Source of the DNA: Alphaproteobacteria bacterium
GTDB taxonomy: Bacteria > Myxococcota_A > UBA796 > GCA-2862545
Assembly (NCBI GenBank): GCA_020632925.1
Contig: JACKER010000013.1
Span: 1 to 64,000, forward strand
Length of the DNA: 64,000 nt
Reading direction: 5' to 3'
Shown here: piece by piece, positions 1-11,369 of the stretch
Numbering within the stretch: the stretch's first letter is position 1
Layout of the letters: every line of letters starts with the position of its first letter
Position numbers and translations under genes: made by a program
Notes under the pieces: model-generated
Told to the model about the DNA's origin: nothing
Database searches by the model: none
Seen by the model: only the letters and a program-made list of their open reading frames with translations

Positions 1-28
1 CGCCTGCCGGCACTTCTTCAGCAACCTG

Positions 29-2194
29 CTAGATCATCCCCCACGCCTCGGCCAGCCCGCGCTGCTCCTCGGCCTCGTCCGCAGCGCCGAGCCGGTCGAG
101 CAGCTCGTGCATCACCCATGGCCCGTGCTCGGGGCGATGGGCTTCGAGCAGCGCCCGCAAGGGGCCCTGCGACGCGTCGTCGACGGCCAGGAACAGGAAC
201 AAGCCCCGGTGGACCTCGCCGCCGTCCGGGTCCGTGATGGCATAGCCGTCGCCGGCCGCGAACTGGTAGTGCACGCCCGCCTGGTCGAGGGCCTCGGTCA
301 GCGCCTCGACGGCCTCGTCACCGGGCCAGATCCCGTCGAGGGTGACGCAGTCGTGGGTGGCGGGCTCCAACCTGGCCCAGGCCTCGTGGAGGCGCAGCGC
401 CTCGTCGTCTTCCGCGACCTCGTCGGCATTGGCGATCTGGGGGTCGAACACGACGACCTCGCCGTGGTGTTGGGTCACTCCAGGGCCCAGCAGGCTCAGG
501 ATCCGCGCCGTGACGGGACCGGTGCGTCGGGCCAGGAGCGGACGAGCCACGTCGGGGATGCGGATGCGCAGGACACCCCAGTCGAGCTCGGGGCGACGGT
601 CGTCGGGCAGCTCGGGGAGCTCGAGCTCGGCCCCCAGCCGGGCCTGCGCCGGCCAGTCTTCCGCGAGGGTGGCCGCCACCAACCCCAACCACCGGAAGTA
701 GGGGACCTGATGGGCGTCGGCGGCCTCGAGCCACACCAACATGCTCCGCCCGGGGTCCGACGGGAGGAGCAACCTGCCCAGTCGCCGGGCGACCTCGATC
801 CAGTCGTGGCGTCGGGACCACACCTGCTCGAAGGCGGCGATGGCCCGCGCCACATCGCCGGTCTCGTGGGCGAAGAGGCCCTCGTAGAACCGAGCGTTGT
901 CCTCCCCTTCGGGGTGGCGAGGGGGCGCGGCCACCAACCGGTCGAGCAGCTCCGCGTCGCGACGACCGAGCGCGGTCTTGCAGCGCGCCTCGTACAGGTC
1001 GATGTCGTCGGGGAACTGACGCGTGGCCTCGTCCAGGGCGGCGTCCGCGCGGTCGGGAAAGCCCATCTGCGACCAGCGTTCGGCGAGGCCGACGTGCTGC
1101 TCGGGGCTCGCGGGCTGAGCCAGGAGGGCCGCGATGGAGGACTCGTGCGGTTCGACACGCTCGAGCTCGGACAGCGCGGACAGCTCGGACAGGTACCGAC
1201 CCGGGTCGGCCAGGGCCTCGAGGTGGGGCCGCGCCCGCTCGCGCACGGCCTCCGCGAGGAGGGGGTGTCCACCTTCGTGGAACCAGCGGCTGCTCTGCAG
1301 GGAGGCCTGGATCCCCGTGTCTGCCAAGCCGCGCTGGAGCGCCTCCCGGGCCAGGCGCGCGAGCCTCACCGCCCCGCCGGCCGGGCCGACCTGCCCGCTG
1401 CGCACCAGTCGAACCACGAGGCGTCGATGGATCTCGAAGCCGCCATCCCGGAAGACCTGCGCCAGGTCCGGCAGCTGGGCTAGGGCCTCCTCGGTGGACC
1501 CGGACTCGGCGAGGATCCACGCCTCGACCTGGCGCGTGGAGTGCATCCAGCTCTCGCCCCGGAGCACTTCCCCGGAGGCGAGGCCAGCGCGCACCACCTT
1601 CAGCGCGTCGTCATGGCGTCCCACGGCGGACAGGGCCGTGGACTCGGTGCGGGCGAAGTCGTCGGGATCGAAGGAGATACCCCGGGACCGACGGACCTCT
1701 TTCTGCTGCTCGATGAACGCGAGGGCCTCCTCGGGGCGCCCCTGGTCGATGAGGGCGGTCGCGACCTCGTTGGAGATGCACAGGAAGCAGACGCGCTCGG
1801 GATCGAGGCCCTGCAGCGTCTCTCGGGAGACCGCCTCGCGCTTCTCCGCGAACCCCTCGGGGTCGGTGAGGGTGTAGGCGGCGGTGAGGACGTGAGACAC
1901 GCAGGTGGACTGGGGACAGTCTCGGGTGTCGTCGCGGCTGGCCCGCTCCAGGAGGGACACGGCCTGGGGCACGGCCTCCCGCACGTCCTCGCGGTTGAAC
2001 ACGATGGAGCGCAGGTGGAAGTTGCGCACCAGGATCTCGACCCAGGGCTGGTCCTTGTCCCGGGCCTCACGGAGCAGGACGGGGGCCATCGAATCGACCC
2101 GCTCGTTGTCGCCTTCCGCCACCGCGGCGATCAGCGCCTCGAGCTGGTCCTGCTGTTCCATGGGGAGGGTCTCGAGCCATTCGAAGCCGTTCAC
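29..2194 (-). CDS. TPR/alpha-solenoid protein, partner of HSP90 gene
   Basis: Large soluble protein (721 aa) of unknown function with no signal peptide or membrane segment. It is Ala/Leu/Glu-rich, with repeated helix-pair signatures such as RPEEALAFIE (about 150-160), RHDDALKVVRAGL, FPDRADAALDEATRQFP and DVARAIAAFEQVW, which I read as degenerate TPR repeats. The GTG start overlaps the stop of the upstream HSP90 gene (GTGA), so the two are probably translationally coupled. In eukaryotes TPR proteins are common HSP90 co-chaperones; a co-chaperone or scaffold role here is inference from position only. It is the last gene of an ABC-ABC-HSP90-TPR operon. The first 28 bases of the window hold nothing recognisable. 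Confidence 0.8.
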   Translation of the reverse strand: MNGFEWLETLPMEQQDQLEALIAAVAEGDNERVDSMAPVLLREARDKDQPWVEILVRNFHLRSIVFNREDVREAVPQAVSLLERASRDDTRDCPQSTCVSHVLTAAYTLTDPEGFAEKREAVSRETLQGLDPERVCFLCISNEVATALIDQGRPEEALAFIEQQKEVRRSRGISFDPDDFARTESTALSAVGRHDDALKVVRAGLASGEVLRGESWMHSTRQVEAWILAESGSTEEALAQLPDLAQVFRDGGFEIHRRLVVRLVRSGQVGPAGGAVRLARLAREALQRGLADTGIQASLQSSRWFHEGGHPLLAEAVRERARPHLEALADPGRYLSELSALSELERVEPHESSIAALLAQPASPEQHVGLAERWSQMGFPDRADAALDEATRQFPDDIDLYEARCKTALGRRDAELLDRLVAAPPRHPEGEDNARFYEGLFAHETGDVARAIAAFEQVWSRRHDWIEVARRLGRLLLPSDPGRSMLVWLEAADAHQVPYFRWLGLVAATLAEDWPAQARLGAELELPELPDDRRPELDWGVLRIRIPDVARPLLARRTGPVTARILSLLGPGVTQHHGEVVVFDPQIANADEVAEDDEALRLHEAWARLEPATHDCVTLDGIWPGDEAVEALTEALDQAGVHYQFAAGDGYAITDPDGGEVHRGLFLFLAVDDASQGPLRALLEAHRPEHGPWVMHELLDRLGAADEAEEQRGLAEAWGMI

Positions 2195-4023
2195 GAGCGA
2201 TCCTCCGGGACGCGGGCCAGGATGTTCAGCAGGGCGTCCTGCTGGGCGGAGAGGGCCTCGGTGAGGTCCTGATCGAGGTGGGAGCCGAGCTCGGCGAAGC
2301 TGACCACGTAGGCGGCGAGCTGCGCGTCGTCGTGGTGGAGGGCGCGAGCCACCAGGGGGTTGTCCAGGTTCACGTAGAGCCTGTAGAGGTGGGCGCCGTC
2401 GATGCGACGCGTCACGTCGCGGGCGAGGCCGAGGAGCCCGTGGGCGATGCGGCGGGAGGCGTCGTCGGCCTCCAGCGTGCGCTTCAGCCGCACCTCCTGG
2501 TCCTCCAACAGGACGGCACCCAGGGTGGTGGGCTTGAAGCGGGCGGGCAGGACCGCGGTCTGCTCCCGGACGAAGCAGCGCTCGAGACGCGCACCTTCGT
2601 CGGGCGGCAGCTCGACGGCCTCGAGGAGCGCCCCCTCGTCACCGCTTCCGAGCTGGATCGTCCGCACCTGCTCGACCTGGGCCCATCGCGCGACGAAGGG
2701 GGAGACGCCGTAGCGGTGGCTCGCGATGAGAGGGGCATCCAGGGTCCGGAACCACAGAGGGACGGCCGACGAGCTCGTGGGGGAGAGGAGCAGCCTGCCG
2801 TCGGAGCGCTGCCGGACCTCTGGCAGGGTCAGCGCGCCGTGGCTGGTCGGCACGGTGAGGCTGTCTCGCATCACCTCGAAGAGGCGGGGGTCGGCCAGGC
2901 TCGCCCCGAGCAGGGCCTCGTTGTGCCGGGTCCGGCACATGGCCCACGCCTCGTGTTCCCGATCGGCGAGGGTCGCCAGGCCCTGGATCAGGACCTCGCG
3001 CAGATGGGCGACCGTGGCCGAGAAGCTCGCGTCACGCTGGACATCTTCGCGGCTCGCGGTGGGGAGGAGGTGGTCGCACTCCAGCACGCCGCCCACGAAG
3101 CCTGCCCAGCGGGGCACGAGGTCCCGGAGGTCGTCGCTGATCAACATGCCGCGCACGAAGAGGCTGATGTTGCGGTTGTCGCTGCTGGCGTAGCTGGCGC
3201 CGTCCTGGATCCACAGCAACCCTCGGATCGGAACGCTCTCGCTCGGCTCCACCGGGATGCAGGCGATGGGCCGGAACCGTCCCTCGTAGGCCTCGGCGAA
3301 ATCCAGGCGGATGCGGCGGATCCGGAAGGGGGTGAGGCCGTCGAGGTCGCGGCGCCAGGGCGGCGGCTCGGCGTTGACGGGCGTGGGCGCGAGCACGGGG
3401 ATGGGCAACAGGCAGCAGTAGCGAGCGAGCAGCTGTCGGACGACGTCGACCCGAGCGAGGTGCGCGTGTTCCGACTTGAGGTGCAGCACCACCTCGGTGC
3501 CGACCGCTCGGGGCGGGCCGGGGCTGAGGGTGAACCGCTCGCCGTCGAGCGACGTGAAGGTGTGGGAGAGGTCGGGCTCGGCGTGCGACGTGGTGTGGAC
3601 GACGACCTTGTGGGCGACGGCGTAGGCGCTGAGGAAGCCGAGGCCGAACTGGCCGATCAAGGCGTCGGCGCTGTGGGTGCTCCGCAGTTCGCCGGTCTTG
3701 CCGCTGCCGATGGTCGCCAGGTACTGGACGACTTCGTCCCGCGTGAGGCCAGCGCCGTTGTCGATGAAGCGCAGGGTCTGCTCGTCGGGGCGTGCGACCA
3801 CCCGGATCTGCGCTTCGGGGGCCGCTTCGTCTTCGATCGATCGGCGGACGGCGGAGTCGTGGGCGTTCTGCACCAGCTCTCGAAGAGCGACCTCGGGGGA
3901 CGAGTAGAGGTGCTGGCCCACCACCTGGAGCAAGCCACGCAGGTTGACGGAAGCACCGAGGAGTTCGGACACGAAGTCTCTGGGTCGAGGAGGGTGATCA
4001 GCGATCACCCGTCCGCGGCTCAC
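2191..4023 (-). CDS. htpG: HSP90-family molecular chaperone (HtpG-like)
   Basis: ATP-dependent cytosolic chaperone of the HSP90 family, 610 aa (E. coli HtpG is 624). The N-terminal GHKL ATPase motifs are visible: LRELVQNAHDS (48-57), FIDNGAGLT (87-94) and IGQFGLGFLSAY (123-134). The middle and C-terminal domains are divergent but present. The GTG start at 4023 has a GAGG element about 6 nt upstream and overlaps the end of the ABC transporter gene by 26 bp; later GTG codons at 4008 and 3972 are alternatives. The family is clear. Whether this is the housekeeping HtpG or a specialised paralogue tied to the neighbouring TPR protein cannot be told. Confidence 0.88.
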   Translation of the reverse strand: MSRGRVIADHPPRPRDFVSELLGASVNLRGLLQVVGQHLYSSPEVALRELVQNAHDSAVRRSIEDEAAPEAQIRVVARPDEQTLRFIDNGAGLTRDEVVQYLATIGSGKTGELRSTHSADALIGQFGLGFLSAYAVAHKVVVHTTSHAEPDLSHTFTSLDGERFTLSPGPPRAVGTEVVLHLKSEHAHLARVDVVRQLLARYCCLLPIPVLAPTPVNAEPPPWRRDLDGLTPFRIRRIRLDFAEAYEGRFRPIACIPVEPSESVPIRGLLWIQDGASYASSDNRNISLFVRGMLISDDLRDLVPRWAGFVGGVLECDHLLPTASREDVQRDASFSATVAHLREVLIQGLATLADREHEAWAMCRTRHNEALLGASLADPRLFEVMRDSLTVPTSHGALTLPEVRQRSDGRLLLSPTSSSAVPLWFRTLDAPLIASHRYGVSPFVARWAQVEQVRTIQLGSGDEGALLEAVELPPDEGARLERCFVREQTAVLPARFKPTTLGAVLLEDQEVRLKRTLEADDASRRIAHGLLGLARDVTRRIDGAHLYRLYVNLDNPLVARALHHDDAQLAAYVVSFAELGSHLDQDLTEALSAQQDALLNILARVPEDRS

Positions 4024-5820
4024 CGGCCACCTCGGAAGGGTCGTAGTCCGGGGACTGGTGGCGGAAGTAGGTGTCGTAGAGCGAGGCGTAGGCGCCGCCG
4101 GCGGCCATGAGCTCGTCGTGTGTGCCCTCCTCGAGCACGCGGCCCTGCTGGAGCACGACGATCCGGTCCGCGGCGACGATGGTGGACAGGCGGTGGGCGA
4201 TGACGAGCGAGGTGCGCCCGCGCAGCACGACGTCGAGACCCTCCTGGATCTGTGCCTCGGTCAGCGGGTCGACGGACGCGGTGGCCTCGTCGAGCACGAG
4301 GATGCGCGGATCCTGGAGCAGCACGCGCGCGAGCGACACGAGCTGCCGCTGCCCCATCGAGATGGCGCGGCCGCCCTCGCCGACGTCGGTGTCGAGCCCG
4401 CGCTCGAGCACGTCGAGCCAGTCGCCACCGCCGATGCGCGCAGCGACCGCGATGACCTCCTCGTCGGTGGCGTCGCGGCGACCGTAGCGGATGTTGTCGC
4501 GCACGGTGCCGGCGAACAGGAAGGGCGTCTGCTGCACGATCCCCAGGTGGCGGCGGTAGGCCGAGAGGTCGAACCCGCGGATGTCCTGCCCGTCGATGCG
4601 CAACGACCCGCCCTGGAACTCGTAGAACCGCGCCACGAGCTTGCCGAGGCTCGACTTGCCCGCGCCCGTGTGCCCGACCAGCGCGACCGTCTGCCCCGCG
4701 GGGACCTCGAAGTCGAAGCCCGAGAGCACCTGCTCGGCGTCGGTGTACCGGAAGTCGACGGCGTCGAAGGTGATGCGCCCGTCGAGGTGAGTGGGGACCA
4801 CACTCCCCGTCTGCACGACGCGCGGCTCGGCGTCGATCAGCGCGAACACGCGCTCGCTGGCCGAGAGCCCCGACTGGAACTGGCTCCAGAAGGAGGCCAC
4901 GCCGGTCAGCGGGAACAGGAAGAGCGCCAGCCCCTGCACGAACAGGTACCACTCACCCGGCGTCGCCAGCCCCGAGAGCACGACGCGCCCGCCGAACCAC
5001 ACGACCGCGGTGGTGGCGAGCGCCCCGATCAGCGAGAGCGCGGGGAAGATGACGTTGAACACGAGCCCCTGGCGCAGCTGCAGGCCGTAGGAGCGGGCGT
5101 TCACGTCGCGGAACACGGCGTAGATGGACGACTCCTGGCGGAACGCCTTCGCCACGCCGATGCCGGTGATGGACTCCTGGATGGTCGCGTTGACCTCCGC
5201 CACCACGCGCCGCGCCTGGGTCGTCGTGCGCCGCGCGACCGCCCGGAAGGCGAGCGCCACCGCGATCACGACGGGCGCGACCGCCAGCGTGATCAGCGCG
5301 AGCCGCGCGTTCACCCACAGCAGCACGAGCGTGATCAGCACGACCTGGCCGAGCTGGCTCGCGAGGTTCACCGTGAGCGTCACGACGGTGGCGAAGTCCT
5401 GCGTGTCCGAGGTGACGCGCGACACGATCTTGCCCGACGGGAACTCGTCGTAGAACGACAGATCGCGGGCGAGCACGGCGTCGAAGGCGTCCTTGCGCAG
5501 GTCGAGCACCACGTCGCCCACCGCCACCGCGGAGGCCCGCTGGCGCACGAAGTTGAACGTCCAGGACAGCCCGGCCGCGACGAGGATGGCGACGAACAGG
5601 CCCACGAGCTCGGTCGAGGGACCGCCGCCCGGCACGGCCACCCGGTCGAGGCCGGTGGAGACGAGCACCGGCAGCGCCGCGTCCAGGAGCGAGCTCGCCA
5701 GCACCGCGGTCGCGACGGTCGCCATGCGCGCGGCGTGCGGCCGGAAGTAGGCCACGATCCGCCGCACCAGCTCCCGATCGTCGTAGGTCCGGTCGTAGGC
5801 CTCGGCCCCCAGCCCGTCCA

Positions 5821-5833
<13 letters not shown>
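3998..5833 (-). CDS. ABC exporter half-transporter, catalytic NBD with non-canonical signature
   Basis: Membrane-spanning domain fused to an ATP-binding domain, 611 aa, the layout of type IV ABC exporters (MsbA/BmrCD-like). Hydrophobic segments lie at about 38-62, 76-96, 157-176, 182-200, 258-282 and 294-315. The NBD has Walker A GHTGAGKS (387-394), Walker B ILVLDE (511-516) with the catalytic Glu, and H-loop His547. Its signature reads ISMGQ (491-495) instead of LSGGQ. It pairs with the next gene upstream, whose defects complement it. Start: GTG at 5833 after GGGGAGG; an ATG at 5821 giving TGATG coupling is the alternative. The substrate is unknown. Confidence 0.9.
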
Positions 5834-7641
<1,808 letters not shown>

Positions 7642-7712
7642 GCCGCCCTCTAACAACACCCGATTCCCGCGCGCCGCGAAGTGCTACGGAAGTCGGGCGT
7701 CTTCGGAGCTGG

Positions 7713-8363
7713 TCACGGGACCGTTGGCACCACCGCAGCATCGGACGTCCAGCGATAGGCCAACCACGGTGATCGTGCATGCAGCTCGAGCATGGGTCCC
7801 CATGTCCGTCCGAACACGTAGGCGACCCGGAGATCATCGTCGTCCGGAGCAGCGTCGGGGTAGACCATGACGCGAGTGCGCGGTGGATAGTCGTAGGATG
7901 GATCGGGAACCATGAACACGGGAATGTCCGTCTTCGGGTGCCCGTCCGCAGCGCCTCGGAAGCACATCTGGATACCTTCGTCGATCGAGCGACCGTCGTC
8001 GGCCATCAGCGAGAAGGAGAACAGTCCACAGACCTCCACGAAGCGCCGCAGAGGACACCAGGGTCGTCTCACTTCGTCTCTGGCCAGACGCGCGTGCCTC
8101 GGCTCGAACAGGAACGTGGCGACCGCGTTCTGGGGCGGTCCATCATCGATTCGCGGCGCATGAGTGGCGGTGAATGCACCCACCACCTGGAGCGTGCCCA
8201 TCACCTCGTCCTCGGGGATGATTCGAGCCACGACATCCATCGTGGATGGCCAGTCCCCTACCGACTCCTCCAGGACCAACTCCCGGATCGTGCGGTCCGG
8301 ACAGTACGGTTCACCTACCGACGAAGCACTGGCGGTGATGGACATCCAGGACAGCAAGGTCAT
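7713..8363 (-). CDS. Hypothetical protein, second gene of duplicated module (copy 1)
   Basis: 216-aa protein of no family I recognise. The N-terminus (MTLLSWMSITASASS) looks like a weak signal peptide. It contains few Cys and an acidic C-terminal third. The ATG is preceded by GGAGATGG. It is the downstream gene of a two-gene unit with 8418-9032, and the whole unit recurs at 13045-14361. The first 130 or so residues are almost identical between the copies. The last 80 differ strongly before a shared WTSDAAVVP tail. Probably exported; function unknown. Confidence 0.7.
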   Translation of the reverse strand: MTLLSWMSITASASSVGEPYCPDRTIRELVLEESVGDWPSTMDVVARIIPEDEVMGTLQVVGAFTATHAPRIDDGPPQNAVATFLFEPRHARLARDEVRRPWCPLRRFVEVCGLFSFSLMADDGRSIDEGIQMCFRGAADGHPKTDIPVFMVPDPSYDYPPRTRVMVYPDAAPDDDDLRVAYVFGRTWGPMLELHARSPWLAYRWTSDAAVVPTVP

Positions 8364-8417
8364 CCATCTCCGGGGGATCGAAACAGGTTGACCGACCGGT
8401 GTCCGAGGCTGCGGCCA

Positions 8418-9032
8418 TCACGGATAGTAGAACCTCGCGCAGACGCCGTCCGTCGGGCACGCCTCGAACCGAGCAGATGTGACGGGCGAGACGCCATCCA
8501 AGACATCGATGAACTCTCCCTCCGCCACGGAGAACGTGAACACGCCTCCCCAGAACGTGCCGTCGTGTTGGAACACGTGTTGTGTCGGCGTGACCAGGAG
8601 AACCTTCCCATCGGACATCCCTTGTATCCTTCCATCCGTCGCCGCGCGCAGCGTGCCGGACTCCCACTCGACGACCACCGAGAGACGACCAGGAACCTCG
8701 AGATACCAGCCCGGCGTGCAGGGCGGGAAGAACTTCGAGAGCCCCCGAACCACCCGGGGGGGCCCGGTGGCGGTGAAGCCATAGGTCACCTTGCCGGACA
8801 TCGGACCGCTCAGGTCCGCCAGGGAACGGGTGAACGGGACGACTCGACCCGACACGGAGGTCCCGTCGACGGCGTCGACCAGATCGACCCCGCTCCACCC
8901 CACCCGACGGGCCTCGACCTGCTCGTCGAGCGCGCGGTGCACACGTACCCTACACTCGGGACGGCTCGCCCATCCGATCGACAGCGACATCAACAGGTGA
9001 AGGCCAACGATCACGGAAACGGCCCAAAGCAT
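8418..9032 (-). CDS. Hypothetical exported protein, first gene of duplicated module (copy 1)
   Basis: 204-aa protein with a hydrophobic N-terminus (MLWAVSVIVGLHLLMSLSI, then polar residues), read as a signal peptide or membrane anchor. The rest is predicted beta-rich, with four Cys and motifs such as GLSKFFPPCTPGWYLEVPG. No family recognised. It overlaps the 3' end of the protease gene by 22 bp and precedes 7713-8363 by 54 bp. The paralogue at 13750-14361 is about 95 percent identical by eye, with one codon fewer near the C-terminus (FYYP against FDP). Confidence 0.7.
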   Translation of the reverse strand: MLWAVSVIVGLHLLMSLSIGWASRPECRVRVHRALDEQVEARRVGWSGVDLVDAVDGTSVSGRVVPFTRSLADLSGPMSGKVTYGFTATGPPRVVRGLSKFFPPCTPGWYLEVPGRLSVVVEWESGTLRAATDGRIQGMSDGKVLLVTPTQHVFQHDGTFWGGVFTFSVAEGEFIDVLDGVSPVTSARFEACPTDGVCARFYYP

Positions 9033-10561
9033 TCACCCGCGATGCAGTTGCAGCTCTGACACTGCGAGTTCCAGCTACACGGACTCTGGTTGGCCCCTTG
9101 TTGAGGGTACGTACAGACACCCATGGTCAGATCGCAACTGCCTCCTGCACAGTCGCCATCCGCCCTGCAAGGGGCTCCTTCGCGTGCGGGTCCGCATTCC
9201 GGATTCGGAAGGGTTTGGTCACAGTTCAGCGACAGGCAATCGTAGTTGGAGGCACAGGACGCACCCAGGCCCAGCCTTGTCGGATCCCATAGCCCACCGG
9301 CTGCGATGGGAGGTGAGGGCGTAGCGCCCAGGATTACGCTGCTCATCCAGTTCCGGATATCGAGGTGACCCAGACGTGGACCGATGACAGCAGAATAGCT
9401 GAGCAACCCCGTTCCCGGAATCGACGGCGCGAAACGCGATACGATGGCTGCGACCATCCCAACATCCGCATCGTTGCATACCCCAGAAGCGAGTGGCCCA
9501 CAGTGGTAGATCGGCGATCCCGACTCGCCGTTATCTGAATCGCAGCAGAACGTCATGGTCATTGCTTCCAGCGGATCCGACCCTGGCACGGTTCCGGCTG
9601 GTTGGGTGTACACCTCGAACCCCTGCTCTTGAACCTGATCGTGGGCAAGGGAAATGAACGCCTCCTGGAACAGGACATGTCTCAGGTTACCACGACACGC
9701 ATTCCCTCCGGCCATCCGTCGATGTATGGGATCGGAGATCTTCTCAAAGCTCTCAATGGCCGGCGTCCTCAGCTCAGCCTCCGTTTGGCGAGGCGCGGTG
9801 AAGGGCACATAGTGCCCAGTAATCTGAAAGACGATCTCGGGGGTCAGCGACGTCTGGAGCAACGCGATGTCCCAAGCCGCACCTTCAAACGTGGAATTCA
9901 GGGGGTCCCAAGCGGGCGGAAGGTGAATGGCGGAAATCGCATTGTCGATGGGCCCGTACCGAGTGTCTCCATCTCCCCACAGGTAGATCCGCAAGTTGCC
10001 AGGGAGCGTTGGTGTTTGGTTGTTTCGACCACGGAAGTTGTCCACGCAATGTGCGGCAGTAACAAGCCAGATCGTAGGTGGTCCGCCGCATCCCGGCCCG
10101 ATCACTTCAAGCGGATCCAGGATCCAAGCTGTGCACCTGGTGTGGTGCGCATCGTTCAGGAGCGGAACGATGGCACGCGCTCGCGGAATGGATGAGAGGC
10201 TCACTTGGTGGCGGTTGTCGAGCACCTGTGTACCACTGTCACATAGAAACACATGGCTGATGGATCCGGCCGCCCCACAGACGAAGTGTTGCCAGCTCTG
10301 CAGCAAGTGGTCAGACCCATCATTCATCATCCTCGACTCGATGAAACTCGTCCAACCGAAGAGCGTGCGCGACAAAGGAGCGTCCTTCGGGGCATGCTCG
10401 TGGGACGTCGGGAGGGTCGAGCGACCGAACATCTCTGGACTCTGGGATTCCAGGAGTTGCTGGCGATCGGTGTCCATCTCCTGCTTCTGCATGGTTTCCA
10501 GTCGAGATCGAAAGTCCTCCAAACCGGCTTTCGTCGGTCGGCGACCACATCCGCCTACCAT
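9011..10561 (-). CDS. Trypsin-like serine protease with Cys-rich C-terminal tail
   Basis: 516-aa chymotrypsin-fold (S1) peptidase. The catalytic triad is visible as LVTAAHC (His), AAWDIALLQ (Asp) and NGESGSP (Ser, the GDSGGP motif). After the protease domain comes a tail of about 85 residues with some 14 Cys in repeats such as CASNYDCLSLNC and CRADGDCAGGSC, typical of secreted myxobacterial proteins. ATG 10561 lies 2 bp after the upstream gene's stop and gives no obvious signal peptide, so export may need another route or another start. The long open frame upstream of 10561 is only a shadow of the neighbouring gene. Confidence 0.8.
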   Translation of the reverse strand: MVGGCGRRPTKAGLEDFRSRLETMQKQEMDTDRQQLLESQSPEMFGRSTLPTSHEHAPKDAPLSRTLFGWTSFIESRMMNDGSDHLLQSWQHFVCGAAGSISHVFLCDSGTQVLDNRHQVSLSSIPRARAIVPLLNDAHHTRCTAWILDPLEVIGPGCGGPPTIWLVTAAHCVDNFRGRNNQTPTLPGNLRIYLWGDGDTRYGPIDNAISAIHLPPAWDPLNSTFEGAAWDIALLQTSLTPEIVFQITGHYVPFTAPRQTEAELRTPAIESFEKISDPIHRRMAGGNACRGNLRHVLFQEAFISLAHDQVQEQGFEVYTQPAGTVPGSDPLEAMTMTFCCDSDNGESGSPIYHCGPLASGVCNDADVGMVAAIVSRFAPSIPGTGLLSYSAVIGPRLGHLDIRNWMSSVILGATPSPPIAAGGLWDPTRLGLGASCASNYDCLSLNCDQTLPNPECGPAREGAPCRADGDCAGGSCDLTMGVCTYPQQGANQSPCSWNSQCQSCNCIAGECFGPFP

Positions 10562-10563
10562 GG

Positions 10564-11352
10564 TCAACCGTTGCTCCGACAGACACCGATGTGGATCTCG
10601 GCCCGGGGATTGCCGCCGGCGCCCGACTTCATCCGCGCCCCGAGCCCGAACTGCATGAGCAGGTAGGACGTGACGCTCGCACCCGCCGGTGCCGAGAGAG
10701 AGCCCGTGTTCCGCTGGCTGTTGCCGGACGCCGGGTTGTCGTACCCCGTCTCGCAGGCCACCCAGTCGTTCGGCGCCCGAGGGTCGTTCGCCGTCCGCAC
10801 GAACAGCTGGTCCTCCAGGTACGTCGACAGGTTGTTCATGACCACGATCGCCGCCATCATCTTGTCGAACCCGATCGTCGGCATGAAGCCACCGACCTCG
10901 AAGATGTTCACGTCCGTCCCGGAGATCATGCCCGGGTGGATCCCCACGCGGGCCATCCCCGCCTGCGAGCCGCACTGCGCGTGCGACACCTGCATCGTGA
11001 CCTCCGCGCTCCCGAGGTTCACGCCGCTCGTGTTGCTCGCCGCCACTCCGAACCGGATCCAGTACTTGTCCGTGATCGACAGCGTCTCCCGGAAGTGCGT
11101 GAAGCTCGCCGACGTCACGTAGCTCCCGGCCGTGAACACCGTCGGGGAGTCCGGCAGCTCGGGCAGCGCGGTCGCGGTCTGGTAGCAGGGCTTCCCCTGC
11201 CAGTTCCCCGTGATGTCGCGGACGTTCAGCAGCACGTCCACCTCGGTCATCCCATGGACAAGCATCCAACCCGTCGTCCACGTGTACCGCGTCCCGGTCC
11301 CGTACACGACGATGGTGTCACCTTTCGCGTTCAGCAGCTTGTTGCACGACAT
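10564..11352 (-). CDS. Hypothetical protein upstream of protease
   Basis: 262-aa protein, Gly/Ser/Thr/Ala-rich, probably beta-rich, with five Cys and no signal peptide or membrane segment. The ATG at 11352 follows a good AGAGGTGAACG ribosome-binding region. It sits 2 bp upstream of the trypsin-like protease and 17 bp downstream of 11370-11930, so the three probably form an operon. No family recognised. It could be a structural protein or a protease partner, but nothing in the sequence decides this. Confidence 0.65.
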   Translation of the reverse strand: MSCNKLLNAKGDTIVVYGTGTRYTWTTGWMLVHGMTEVDVLLNVRDITGNWQGKPCYQTATALPELPDSPTVFTAGSYVTSASFTHFRETLSITDKYWIRFGVAASNTSGVNLGSAEVTMQVSHAQCGSQAGMARVGIHPGMISGTDVNIFEVGGFMPTIGFDKMMAAIVVMNNLSTYLEDQLFVRTANDPRAPNDWVACETGYDNPASGNSQRNTGSLSAPAGASVTSYLLMQFGLGARMKSGAGGNPRAEIHIGVCRSNG

Positions 11353-11369
11353 CGTTCACCTCTCCCAGT

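Larger units (their letters stand above)
7713..9040 (-). repeat. Duplicated 1.33-kb block, copy 1
   Basis: Direct repeat of 13045-14370. From about 7975 to 9040 the two copies are nearly identical at the nucleotide level, with only scattered changes and a 3-bp difference near 8420. From 7713 to about 7975 they are clearly diverged but still alignable. The block contains two genes. No transposase or target-site duplication is seen. Confidence 0.85.

Noticed and set aside
10562..11281. N-terminal extension of the trypsin-like protease
   Set aside because: It overlaps 10564-11352 out of frame, is Arg/Asp/Gly-rich shadow sequence and would not add a signal peptide.
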